Source: Delphinus delphis (Eukaryota; Chordata; Mammalia; Artiodactyla; Delphinidae). Taken from it: 64,000 bases of DNA. The position numbers and the translations under genes are program-made. The notes beneath the pieces were generated by a model. The model searched no databases and had not been told where the DNA came from. It was given only the letters and a program-made list of their open reading frames with translations. Shown piece after piece: positions 31,956 through 44,662 of the stretch (its first letter is position 1; each line of letters starts with the position of its first letter). The DNA is taken from NCBI RefSeq assembly GCF_949987515.2, contig NC_082690.1, forward strand, positions 105,088,400-105,152,399, given 5' to 3'.

Positions 31956-33034
31956 ACCTCTGAGGGGCACTAGAGGCCATGTGCTAACCCCACCCAAAAT
32001 GGAAGCCTGGCTGAAAAAGCACCTAACAAGTGCTCAATAAATATTTGCTGGATGAATGAATTCAACAAATTTGTGCCTGTCCAGAAATCTCTCCCACCAG
32101 CCTCGGTGCCCACAATTGCAGGAAATGCTATGATTATGCTGCTGGTATCAGCAACACCACCACCCAGCATGCTTCCATCCCCGGGTTTGGTTAATGATCA
32201 CAACAGCCACACTTGCAAAGGGAATGTTATCACCCCATTTTACAGAGGAGAAAACTGAGGCAAAGAGCGACCTGGGAACCAGAATCCAAATCTGACTGCA
32301 CCACTTCAGTCTGCCTATACAGCAAGCACCCCTGGGAAGGGTAGCACGTAAAATGTCATTGTCATTTACACCTACTGGTAAGGACATCTCTCAGCTTCTA
32401 AAGGTCACAACGCTGAGCTAATGGGAAAGGGTGGGGGGGGGCAGGGGGGTGGAAGGGGAAAGGGTTCATGATTTTGGAACCCTGGGGATTGGGTAGGGTG
32501 AGTGCCAGTAGAGAGTGATGTGTATGAAAAGGAAGTGGTGTGGGGGGTCTGAAAATAGACCTTCAGCACTTCCTAGTTTTTCTAGCAGTGTCTGCAGCTT
32601 AAGAGGGAGGAGGTTGGCTCTGCCCTAGAGACACCGTGTGACCTCCAAGGAGCCTGTGCTATCTCTGGAGCCCCTGGTCCCCAGAGTTCTCTGCTGGGAC
32701 ATCTTCCCATCTCTGCATCTGGGCTGAGTGTATAGAAGGGGCTCAGGCTGAGGCAGGACAAGGGCACTCTGTACCTCCTCCTTGGTGGGGGATGGGCAGG
32801 TGAGCACTCGAACCCTTAAACGTAGCAGACCTTGAAGTCCCCTGGAGCTGCCCGAGGCACGGAGGCGGGCACATGCTCTCTCAGGCCACCTGGGTGTCTG
32901 CAGCCCAGAGCTGGTCATGGGCACCATGGTCTGCCCCGAAGTTCACAGGATCCCAGATGCTCAGGCCAGGTGGCACCTCCTCCAATCCATGCCCAGCCCC
33001 TGCAGGGACATCCCTGGATGTCCGTGAAGGAAGA

Positions 33035-33190
33035 GCCCCTGTTCACCGAGCCCCTACTGTGTGCCAATTCCTGCCAGGCACCTCACACACTTTCTCATTT
33101 AATCCTCACAATGCCAGATGAAACAGGAGCTCGGAGGGTGAATCAGCTTGTCCAGAGTCACCCAGCGCCGGATTTGAATCCAGGCTTGCT
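33035..33190 (+). mobile_element. MIR SINE remnant
   Basis: A MIR-like series reads 'cctactgtgtgccaattcct', 'catttaatcctcacaatgcc', and 'gatttgaatccaggcttg'. It lies in the presumed 3' flank of GPR152. Confidence 0.65.
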
Positions 33191-33823
33191 AGCTCTCGCC
33201 TCTGCGCCCACCACCTTGCTGAGGGAAGTCCTGCCCCAGCCCCACTGCCTGTTGGGTGCAGGGGGCTGGCAGAGAGGGCTTGGCCGTGCCAGGCCAGCTT
33301 GTGGGCTCCTAAGACCCTGGGCTCCTGATGAACGGCTCCCTTCTCTGCAGGGACTTCCTCTTCGGCTCCTCGTATCCAGGTTAGAGGTTGGGACAGGAAG
33401 TGGGGCAGGGAGGGAAGGATCAGGGGAGGTCAGATCAAGCCCGGAGAAGTCACCCTGCCAGTCTTTCTCCTGCAGGACCGAGGCTAAGGGGAGACTGTCT
33501 GTGGGGTCTGGGGGGCATCGGAGGGCAGAGCCCGGCAGGGCACCATCAGCTGTGGTAGCTCAGGGGACCGTTGGACCACCGTGTGTGGGCCAAGCACAGA
33601 GGAGCTTGCTGGGATCCGGCAGGGACATGACGCTCACAACAAGACTGTCCGGGACTTTTGGCTGCTTCGTGTTCACGTCGCCCAAGTCCGTCTGCCAGGC
33701 CAAGGGGCTCGCTGGGGTTTTCCATGAGCACTTCCTCCACGGCAGCCGTCGTCCTCTGACCGGCTGGTTCCTCTGTCTCCCCAGCTCTTCTGCTGCCCTG
33801 GCGGCCCTGGCTTTCCCAGACTC

Positions 33824-35209
33824 TCATGTGGGGCCTGCACCCGGGGCCTCCTCCTGGGGGGTGCTGCTGGGGCTTTCTCCCTCAGAGGCAGCAGGTTCGG
33901 CCGGGTTCACAGGGACCTCTGGGGTGGAATCCGTGGAGGGGGCAGAGGAGGCTTCGTCACAGGGGCTGGGGGCTGAGCTGGCCGGGGCTCCAGGGGCCTG
34001 GGCCTCAGGGCTTGCCTGTGGCTGGGCCCCAGCATCCAGCTGGGGCTGGGCCTCGTGGTTCTCCTGGGGCTGGGCCCTGGGGTTCAGCTGAGGCTGGACC
34101 AGAGAGTCTGACTGTGGCTGGGACGCGGACTCCAACAGTGGCTGGGCTGTGGGGTTCACCTGTGGCTGGGCCTCAGCCACTGGCCCTGGTAGAGTCTGAT
34201 CCCCAGAGGCCGCTTGGGTCTGTGGCTCAGCCGGAGTGAAGCTGCCCGGCCGCTCCTCACAGAGAGCTGCGGCAAAGGAGGAGAGCACGGTGTGCAGCAG
34301 GGCCCGGAGGTCGGCACTGGCCAGGAGGCAGAGGAAGGGACTGAGGCAGCTGTCGAGCAGGATCAGGTAGTCAGAGTAGACCAGGGCCTCCCAGAGCAGG
34401 TAGCCGGGGTAGATGTCCCACAGGAAGGCCAGGTACAGCAGCTGCGCCAGCTGGTAGGGCAGCCTCAGGACCACATAGGCTGACAAGATGGTCTTGGCCA
34501 CGCGGGCAAAGCCTCGGCAGGCCGTGGAGCCGGGCTGGCGGCGGCAGGTTCTGCAGGTGGCAGCCTGGGTGAGCACGTGGCAGACGAGCAGCAGGAGGAA
34601 AGGCAGGAAGCCCCCCAGAATCTCGAGCATCCGCAGCGGCAGCTCCTCGCTGTCCCAGAAATCCAGGCAGATGACCAGGTCGTACCACCAGACGGCGGCC
34701 TCGGGGAAGACCAGCCAGGGCACACTGAAAAGGGTGGCCAGCACCCAGACCCCGGCACAGACCCAGAGGGGCAGGCGGGCTGGGCGGTGCCCAGGGTACC
34801 AGCGAGGGCACAGCACAAGCAGGCAGCGGTCCAGGCTGAGGGCTGTCAGCAGGAAGAGGCCGGAGGAGTAGGACACACCCCACAGGAAGTAGTAGAAGCG
34901 GCAGGCGGCCGTCCCCAGTGGCCAGTGCCCTCCATGCTGGATCTCCAGGATCTGGAAGGCTGCTGCCGCCAGGAACAAAAAGTCAGAGAGGGCCAGGCTG
35001 AGCAGAAGCAGGGCGAGCCGCGTGCCCGCTCCCTGCCGGGCCTGCGAGCCGGCCAGCCATGCCATGAGCCCATTGGCTGGCAGCCCCAGGAGCAGCAGGG
35101 CCACCAAGAAGACCGTGTCCCAGCCACCCTGGGGGTAGTCCTCATCGTCGAGCTCTGTGCGGGGCCCGTGGCCAGCGGCACCCAGGTTGATTTCCATAGC
35201 AGTGTCCAT
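33824..35209 (-). CDS. GPR152: Orphan G-protein-coupled receptor 152
   Basis: This class A orphan receptor has no known ligand. The single-exon frame gives 461 aa from M-D-T-A-M-E-I, aligned with the human start MDTTME (human 470 aa). The frame stays open 35 codons further upstream (to 35314), but that part has no human counterpart. There are seven hydrophobic segments, from about residue 30 (DTVFLVALLLLGLPANGLMA) to about residue 300. TM3 ends SLDRC rather than DRY, and TM7 reads LLDSCLSPFL in place of NPxxY, so both activation switches are atypical, as they are in human. The C-tail from about residue 347 holds eight contiguous octapeptide units (AQPQVNPT type) coded at 33980-34171, then a Pro/Ser/Glu-rich end with GAGPT. 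The CABP4 gene lies head-to-head 2.1 kb away. Confidence 0.95.
   Translation of the reverse strand: MDTAMEINLGAAGHGPRTELDDEDYPQGGWDTVFLVALLLLGLPANGLMAWLAGSQARQGAGTRLALLLLSLALSDFLFLAAAAFQILEIQHGGHWPLGTAACRFYYFLWGVSYSSGLFLLTALSLDRCLLVLCPRWYPGHRPARLPLWVCAGVWVLATLFSVPWLVFPEAAVWWYDLVICLDFWDSEELPLRMLEILGGFLPFLLLLVCHVLTQAATCRTCRRQPGSTACRGFARVAKTILSAYVVLRLPYQLAQLLYLAFLWDIYPGYLLWEALVYSDYLILLDSCLSPFLCLLASADLRALLHTVLSSFAAALCEERPGSFTPAEPQTQAASGDQTLPGPVAEAQPQVNPTAQPLLESASQPQSDSLVQPQLNPRAQPQENHEAQPQLDAGAQPQASPEAQAPGAPASSAPSPCDEASSAPSTDSTPEVPVNPAEPAASEGESPSSTPQEEAPGAGPT
33980..34171 (-). repeat. 24-bp coding minisatellite in GPR152 tail
   Basis: Eight head-to-tail units of exactly 24 bp (192 bp) encode AQPQVNPT, AQPLLESA, SQPQSDSL, VQPQLNPR, AQPQENHE, AQPQLDAG, AQPQASPE and AQAPGAPA. 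The A-Q-P-Q start of each unit is best conserved. Confidence 0.9.
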
Positions 35210-35668
35210 CTGAGGTCCCCAGTGTCCCACTAGACGTGGAGTGGGTGCCTGGAGAATCAATGAAGGCACGAATGACTGAAAAGAAGAGAGAGGATGCTGT
35301 GCATCTCCCTGCAAGTCGCTGTCCCTCTCTGGGCCATCATCATCACCTTTGGGGTAGTTGACCTTTGCCAGGGACTTTAAACAGATGACCTCACCTAGTC
35401 CTCATACAATTCATTCTACATGTGAGGAGAGGAAGGTTCAGAGGATCAGTGGCTTGCCCAAGGGCAGAGGTAGGAATGTGGGCACCAGGACTCTAACCAT
35501 TCTGCTACACGGAATTCTCATGGCGTCCAAGCAGACCAAACCAGAGGCTTTCAAATATATTTCAATTAAAATATTATAGCAGAACTCCTATGTGAACTCA
35601 AACTGTGTGCTCAGGATAACAGAGGGAGAGCACTCTTAGGGCTCCAGGGAACACAGTCTAAAAACCAC

Positions 35669-35812
35669 TTGGGAATTCTCTGGCAGTCCAGTGGTTAGGA
35701 CTCCGCACTTTCACTGCCATGGGCCCCGTTTTCATCCCTGGTTGGGGAATTAAGATCCCTCCAGCCGCGTGGCATGGCCCAAAAAACAAAACAAAACAAA
35801 ACAAAAAAAACC
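35669..35812 (+). mobile_element. CHR-type SINE with CAAAA tail
   Basis: Head 'gaattctctggcagtccagt', 'ttttcatccctggttgggga' and a tail of AAAAC repeats. The copy is diverged. Confidence 0.75.
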
Positions 35813-35867
35813 CACTTGGTCAGAGCATCACAGGCTCCTTTTAGTCGGTATCCTGGGTTCAAAGATT

Positions 35868-35985
35868 TGGACTCCCCTGGCGGTCCGGTGGTTAAGAATC
35901 CACTGCAGGGGGCACGGGTTCCATCCCTGGTCAGGGAACTAAGATCCCGTGTGCCTTGTGGTGTAGCCAGAAAAAAGAAAAAAGA
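35868..35985 (+). mobile_element. CHR-type SINE
   Basis: Head 'gactcccctggcggtccggt', 'gggttccatccctggtcagg', 'aactaagatcccgtgtgcc' and tail GAAAAAAG. It is short, like the older CHR copies in this window. Confidence 0.75.
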
Positions 35986-37151
35986 TTCCAAGAAGGAAGG
36001 GCTCAGGTCCCCTGGGCCCATAGGAATCCAAGGGTGGACAGGGAGTCTGGGGCAGAGAGTGGCCCCCATTTGTCCCCTGGGGTGACTAAATAGAAAAGGG
36101 GGCAGGGGACTCAGCCGTGTGATGAGGATGAGGGTGGTTGGGTCCCAAGAGGCTCGCCGCCCTCACCCCACCTTCCCTAGATGGGGGAGGGTGGTTCCCT
36201 CTGAGGGTGGAGAAACTAGATGTCCAGGAAAGACTGGATCCTGCCACGTGGCCCATGGCTCCAGCCACTTGACCTTTTAGCCTGCTTGTCTCCCCACCCC
36301 CAGGGCCCTTACTCAGGCAGACCCCACTCTGCAAGCTCCAGCCCCTACTGGATCAGAGCCCTGGGCTCCCCTTGGGCCCGGTTGGTGAGGCCTGGCTTAC
36401 CTGTAAGGTGCAGGCTGCTGGCTGGAAGGAGCAGGGCGTGCCTGCCTGCCCAGAGGTCCGGCCGTCCGCACGGCCCCACGCCGGGGCCTGATGCATGGCT
36501 CCCGGCGGCACTAAGGCGGCCGGTGTGAAACCCAAGCTGGGAGGAGATCAATCATTCATGGGGCTGCTCGCCGGGAAACCCTAACCCCGGCCCAGTAAGG
36601 CCAAGTGACCAGCCAGGCGCCCCTATTCCTGGCAGGGCCAGATGGCTGAAACCCCTCGCCCTGGGCCCCTCCAGCTCAGGGCAGGCTCTGGCTTCCCACA
36701 GGGTCCACCTCCTCCGAGGTCACCCTCAATCATCTGTGATTCAAGGCCTCTCTGGTCTGGCCTCTCTTCCTGAATTTCACAAAGCCTCTGCTCCGGCCAG
36801 GATGTTGCCCACGTGGGGGCTGCGGTGGGCACCTCATCCTCTCCTTTCCCACCTCCCAGCCTTTGCCCACACTCTTCCTCCTGCTTGAGATGCTTCTCCG
36901 TGTCCTCTTAGCTAAATCCTGCCTGTCTCATACAACTGGGCCGTCTTTGACGCTTCAGCGATATTGCCTCCGTTTTATAGATGAGGCAACTGAGGCTTAG
37001 AGAAGTGAGTTTGCTGGGTCTCCCAGCTCATAAGCCGCAGAGCTGGCGTCCAGAGCTCACTGCAGCCAACATGTCCTGGCACGCTGTGCTGCTGAGGATG
37101 GTCCCCCTGACCCATCTGGCTCTGCCTTGGCCACCCCCAGGCAGAGGGCTG

Positions 37152-37191
37152 GGATTAGTGCCTGGGCTGCCTGCCTCACTTACCCTAATCC
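37152..37191 (+). promoter_or_regulatory. Paired inverted CRX/OTX sites upstream of CABP4
   Basis: GGATTAG (37152-37158) and CTAATCC (37185-37191) are exact, oppositely oriented copies of the CRX/OTX2 homeobox site. They lie 88-127 bp before the CABP4 ATG. CRX drives photoreceptor genes, which fits the expression of CABP4. Confidence 0.6.
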
Positions 37192-37278
37192 CCCTCAGGG
37201 CCCGATCCCTGGCCATCAGCTCTCAGGCTGCGGGTACATAAGCAGCTTTATGGGTCCGGAGAGGCAGGGGTGCTCCGC

Positions 37279-40081
<2,803 letters not shown>

Positions 40082-41485
40082 GGCTCCAGGAGGGAGACTG
40101 TTGCCCCTCTGGCCTCAGACGCCAGCAGCGTTCGTGCTGCACACCCTCCCTACAAGGCCCCAGGATGAAAGAAACCCAGCAGCCCCAGGCTTCTTTTGCT
40201 CCTGATACCCTCTGGCTGGAGAACTGGCTTGTGATGTCACCTGCCCACCCTCATCCTCACCTCCCTTCCACCCGAGCTGCCTGGAGGAAATGTGCCCTCA
40301 ACCACCCATCATTCCCCGGTGTGAGCAAGGTTTGAATCTCTCCAGACACTTGGGAGGTAGGGAGCTCCCTGGCACTGGCAGCATTCAAAGACGGGTCAGT
40401 GTTGGGCTTGGTTCTGGTAACACGGTGAATTGAGAAGGTGGCTGGACACCTCCCACTCTTTATATGTGGAAATGTTTTGGGTTTTGTTTTTATTTAAAGC
40501 TGAACGTGAAAGAGAGGGATGACCCCAGGTACCAAAGACAAAGAGAGAACCCAAAGCTGGGTGGTGGGAAGGAGCAGATGCCATGGGGGCTTCAGAGGTG
40601 GAGAGGTTTGGGAGCCTGGGCTCTGACACCCAGGCGGGACAAAAGACCTGTAAGAGGCTGGGGAGCAGGGCATGACGTCAGTACACTCCAGCGTCTCAGC
40701 GGGCTACCCTGTTCTTGAAAAGGAGACCCAAATATACCTCCACCCACCAGCCTGAGAAAGTGACGAGGTACAGGTGTTCAGGACCTTGAGTGGAAAAAGT
40801 TACCCCAGTGAACCTGCAACTCAGGTGTGCATGTCAAGCAGGAGTGCGGTCTATCTCTGTGGTGTGCAAAGCAGAAGAAATAGGAAAAAACTGCTGAGAA
40901 AGGCACTCTTTCAACCCAGGGCACATAGGACTTAAAAAAAACCCAAACAACCCTGTCACTTCTGAAGATGCACTCATGACAAAAAGTTACAAATCACATA
41001 AGGAAACAAATCACCATGAGGGAGACTAGGCAGATGCGGTAAACAGAAGAGTCAGCACCCAAAGTGTAAATCATAAAACAATGTAAAAGAGGCCATTAAG
41101 GAAACGCAAAAACAAACAGAAAAAACTGAGGTAAAAGAAAGGAGACCGTTATCAGTAACAGGATGGTACGAAAACAGAACAGAAAGATTTAAAAAAATAA
41201 CCCAAAGGAACTTCTAAAAATAGATGATATAGCCATTGGAATGAAAAAACATCAAGGGGTAAAGTAAACAGCATATTGGACACAATTTAAGAAAAGATTA
41301 ATGAACTGGAAGCTATATATGAGAAATCACCCATAAGGTAGCATTGAGGAATGAAAGACAGAAAATATTAAAGAGTAGTTAAAAGTCATTAGGAATCTCA
41401 GAAGAAGAAAATGTAGAGAACAGGCAGGAGGCAATATTTAAAGAGATGATGATTGAAAAACTTCCATAAAGACTTCCACAAACAG

Positions 41486-41825
41486 GGACTTCCCTAGTGG
41501 CACAGTGGTTAAGAATCTGCCTGCCAATGCAGGGGACACGGGTTTGATCCCTGGTCCAGGAAGATCTCACATGCTGTGGAGCAACTAAGCCCGTGCGCCA
41601 CAACTACTGAGCCTGCGCTCTAGAGCCTGCATGCCGCAACTACTGAGCCTGCGTGCCGCAACTACTGAAGCCCCCGCGCCTAGAGCCCGTGCCCGCAACA
41701 AGAGAAGCCACCACGATGAGAAGCCCGCGAACCACAACAAAGAGTAGCTCCTGCTCTCCGCAACTAGAGGAAGCCTGCGTGCAGCAACAAAGACCCAACA
41801 CAGCCCTAAATAAATAAATTAAAAA
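41486..41825 (+). mobile_element. CHR-type SINE (first of the cluster)
   Basis: Head 'cttccctagtggcacagtgg', 'gggtttgatccctggtccag', repeated 'caactactgagcctgc' modules and tail TAAATAAATTAAAAAAAAG. The flanks repeat 'acttccacaaa', which marks insertion into the L1-like element. Confidence 0.85.
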
Positions 41826-41905
41826 AAAGAATTCCACAAAGGCAAGAGTCCAGATTGAACGAGCACGTTGGAGCCAGAGAAGGATATATAAAAGTAAATG
41901 TATAG

Positions 41906-42205
41906 GGACTTCCCTGGTGGCGCAGTGGTTAAGAATCCGCCTGCCAATGCAGGGGACATGGGTTCGATCCCTGGTCCGGGAAGATCCCACATGCCACGGA
42001 GCAACTAAGCCTGTGCGCCACAACTACTGAAGCCCGCGTGGCTAGAGCCCGTGCTTCGCAACAAAAGAAGTCACTGCAATGAGAAGCCCGCACACCGCAA
42101 CGAAGCAGAGTAGACCCCGCTCACCGCAGCTAGAGAAAGCCATGCACAGCAACAAAGACCAATGCAGCCAAAAATAAATAAATAAGTTTTTAAAAAAAGT
42201 AAATG
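41906..42205 (+). mobile_element. CHR-type SINE (second of the cluster)
   Basis: Full head 'cttccctggtggcgcagtgg' and B-box 'ggttcgatccctggtccggg'. The flanks repeat 'aaagtaaatgtata' before and after, a target-site duplication. Confidence 0.85.
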
Positions 42206-42963
42206 TATATCTAGATGCATGCCAGTGAAACTGCAGAATACAAAAGGAAAATCTTGTAAACAGCTCGAGAAAGAAGTCAGATTACTTACCAAGGATTAGC
42301 AATTAGACTCTCCAAAGACTTTTTTCATTGACAACAACACATGCAAGAGGAAAATGGAATAAATTGTTCAACGTGCAGAGGGAAAAAAAATGCCAACTGA
42401 GAAGCCTGTACTTAGCTTATCTTACTCAAGAATGAAGATGAAATATAAACTTTTTTCAGCAAACAAAGGCTGAAAGGTTTCCCACCCACAAACTCTTGTT
42501 GAAGGGATGGCTTCAGTGGGAAGGAAATTGAAAGCAGAGTATGTACTAAATAATAGGAGAGAAATCAGTAAACATATTGGTAGAGCTAAAGAAGCATGAA
42601 CTATAAAAAATAATTTGGGGGATTTTAAAAACCAGGAGGGACTAAAAAAAATAATAGACAAAAATAAAATGGAAGATGGGAAGGGATACTCTAGACATGC
42701 TTGTTTTTCCTAGAGGAGGACAGATTCATTGATTAACTTTAGATTTTGTTAATCATGTAAGGGTAACCATTAATATAACAGAAATAGAGATAGAATGTTC
42801 CATTCTCTATAGTCAAATCAACAGAGGAGGAAAAGGGAGAAAGTGAAGAATTCCTCATTAAGCTAGCAGAAGGCTGGGAAAGAGGAAAGAAGCAAAGAAA
42901 AACAAAGTCTACAGAAAACATTAAAACACAAGGTAGAAATAATCCTTAAAACAAAACAAAAGA

Positions 42964-43325
42964 GGGCTTCCCTGGTGGCTCAGTGGTTAAGAATCCGCCT
43001 GCCAACGCGGGGGACATGGGTTTGAGCCCTGGTCCGGGAAGATCCCACATGCCGCGGAGCAACTAAGCCCGCGCGCCACAACTACTGAGCCTGCACTCTA
43101 GAGCCCGTGAGCCACAACTACTGAGCCCACGTGCCACAACTACTGAAGCCTGCGCGTGTAGAGCCTGTGCTCCGCAACAAGGGAAGTCACTGCAATGAGA
43201 AGCCTGCGCACTGCAATGAAGAGTAGCCCCCGCTCGCCGCAACTAGAGAAAAGCCTGCGCACAGCAACGAAGACCCAACGCAGCCAATAAATAAACAAAC
43301 AAACAAATAAATAAATAAATAAATA
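42964..43325 (+). mobile_element. CHR-type SINE (third of the cluster)
   Basis: Head 'cttccctggtggctcagtgg', several 'ccacaactactgagcc' modules and a (AAAT)n/(CAAA)n tail that directly abuts the next SINE. Confidence 0.85.
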
Positions 43326-43326
43326 G

Positions 43327-43575
43327 GGGCTTCCCTGGTGGCGCAGTGGTTGAGAGTCCACCTGCCGATGCAGGGGACACGGGTTCATGCCCCGGTCCGG
43401 GAGGATCCCACATGCCGCGGAGTGGCTGGGCCCGTGAGCCATGGCCGCTGAGCCTGCGCTTCCAGAGCCTGTGCTCCGCAGCGGGAGAGGCCACAACAGT
43501 GAGAGGCCCGCGTACCACACACACACAAAAAAAAAAACAGAAAAAAAAACTATATATATATATATATATATAAAG
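43327..43575 (+). mobile_element. CHR-type SINE, 'gggcccgtgagccatgg' subtype, with (TA)n tail
   Basis: Head at 43327, 'gtggctgggcccgtgagcc' body, then A-rich tail and a (TA)n run at about 43551-43572. It sits immediately after the tail of the previous SINE. Confidence 0.85.
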
Positions 43576-43628
43576 GCAGATACCAGGCTCTTCCCACAGC
43601 TAAGTGCACATATAAGAGACACATTCAG

Positions 43629-43950
43629 GATTTCCCTGGTGGCGCAGTGGTTAAGAATCCGCCTGCCAATGCAGGGGACACGGGTTCGAGCCCTGGTCCG
43701 GGAAGATCCCGCATGCCACGGAGCAGCTAAGCCTGTGTGCCACAACTACTGAGCCTGCGCTCTAGAGCCTGTGGGCCACAACTACTGAGCCTGCGCGCCT
43801 GGAGCCCGTGCTCTGCAACAAGAGAAGCCACTGCAGTGAGAAGCCTGCGCACCGCAACAAAGAGTAGCCACCACTCACCGCAACTAGAGAAAGCCGGCGT
43901 GCAGCAAAACGCAGCTAAAAATAAAATATAAATTAAAAAAAAAAAAAGGA
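43629..43950 (+). mobile_element. CHR-type SINE (fifth of the cluster)
   Basis: Head 'tttccctggtggcgcagtgg', 'gggttcgagccctggtccgg' and poly-A tail. The sequence 'gacacattca' occurs on both sides (about 43617 and 43950), a target-site duplication. Confidence 0.85.
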
Positions 43951-44334
43951 CACATTCAAAGCATAATGACAGCTGAAGGGCTGAAAGTGATGGCTTGGAA
44001 AAAGACTTACTAGGGGAGAATTAACCAAAAGAAAGCTAGTATAACTACAGACATATCAGACAAAATGGGCTATGGGGCAAAGAGCATCAGGGATAAATTG
44101 AGTCACAATTCACTAAGGAAATCTAATGTTCTTAATCTGTGTGCAACTATTAATGCCTTTTCCAACTAAAAATAAATCATATTTAGAATTTGGGTATTCA
44201 TCATTTCCTAAGGATGGTGTTGCTGTCAATCCAACTTGGATTACATAAATTAACCAGCAAAAATCAAGCACATTGGTCACATTAAAACTTTAAACGTTGC
44301 GATTCAGTGTTCTGTCAACATGTTCATATGGACC

Positions 44335-44662
44335 AAGGGTTGGCAAACTTTTTCTGTGAAGGGCCAGACAGTAAAGATTTTAGGCTTTGGGGACCATATG
44401 GTTTCTGTTGCTCTGCTGTAGTAGTTTGTATGGCTGAGCAGCCAAAGTCAATACAGAGTGTGGCTGTGTTGGAAATTCGATAAATAATAATTTAATTAAA
44501 CTTGACTTATTGACATCAAAATTTGAATTTTATAAACTTTGTGTCACAAAAGCTTATTATCCTTTGACTTTTATCCCAACCATTACTAAACTGTGAAAAC
44601 CATTCTTAGTTTGGTGGCTATATTGGGCCTGTGGGGTACAGCTTGCTGACCCCTGAGATAGT
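44335..44662 (+). mobile_element. hAT-like non-autonomous DNA transposon remnant
   Basis: It begins 'aagggttggcaaactttttc' and 'tgtgaagggccagacagtaa', and ends 'ggtacagcttgctgacccct', so the two ends are inverted relative to each other. I recognise the pattern from placental genomes but am not sure of the family name. Confidence 0.55.

Larger units (their letters stand above)
29480..33820. other. Intergenic repeats between CORO1B and GPR152
   Basis: No gene is recognised. Content: an L2 with an inserted SINE, a second minus-strand SINE, and two MIRs (all listed separately). GPR152's 3' UTR must lie in the right part, but I see no clear AATAAA on the minus strand close to its stop. Confidence 0.65.
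35210..37140. other. Divergent GPR152-CABP4 spacer
   Basis: The spacer contains two CHR-type SINEs (listed) and MIR-like stretches at about 35372-35505 and 36955-37040. No gene is seen. The retinal promoter of CABP4 begins at its right end. Confidence 0.6.
41030..42960 (+). mobile_element. L1/HAL1-like ORF1 remnant, split by two SINEs
   Basis: Segments follow the order of L1 ORF1 text: 'gccattggaatgaaaaaaca', 'gattaatgaactggaagcta', 'gatgatgattgaaaaacttc', then after the SINEs 'gtgaaactgcagaatacaaa', 'acacatgcaagaggaaaatg' and 'caagaatgaagatgaaatat'. All frames are broken. The limits are approximate and the match is from memory. Confidence 0.55.

Noticed and set aside
32832..34091. A 419-codon plus-strand open frame
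   Set aside because: Its right third is the antisense shadow of the GPR152 tail repeat. The left part runs through a MIR. It has no recognisable domain.
41906..42205. tRNA-like A and B boxes in the SINE heads that could suggest tRNA genes
   Set aside because: They belong to repeated tRNA-derived SINEs with no cloverleaf or anticodon arm that I can fold. The same text occurs many times.
43327..43575. Direct repeats in the SINE cluster considered as a CRISPR-like or satellite array
   Set aside because: Unit lengths and spacers differ, each unit ends in its own A-rich tail, and several have target duplications. They are separate retroposons.
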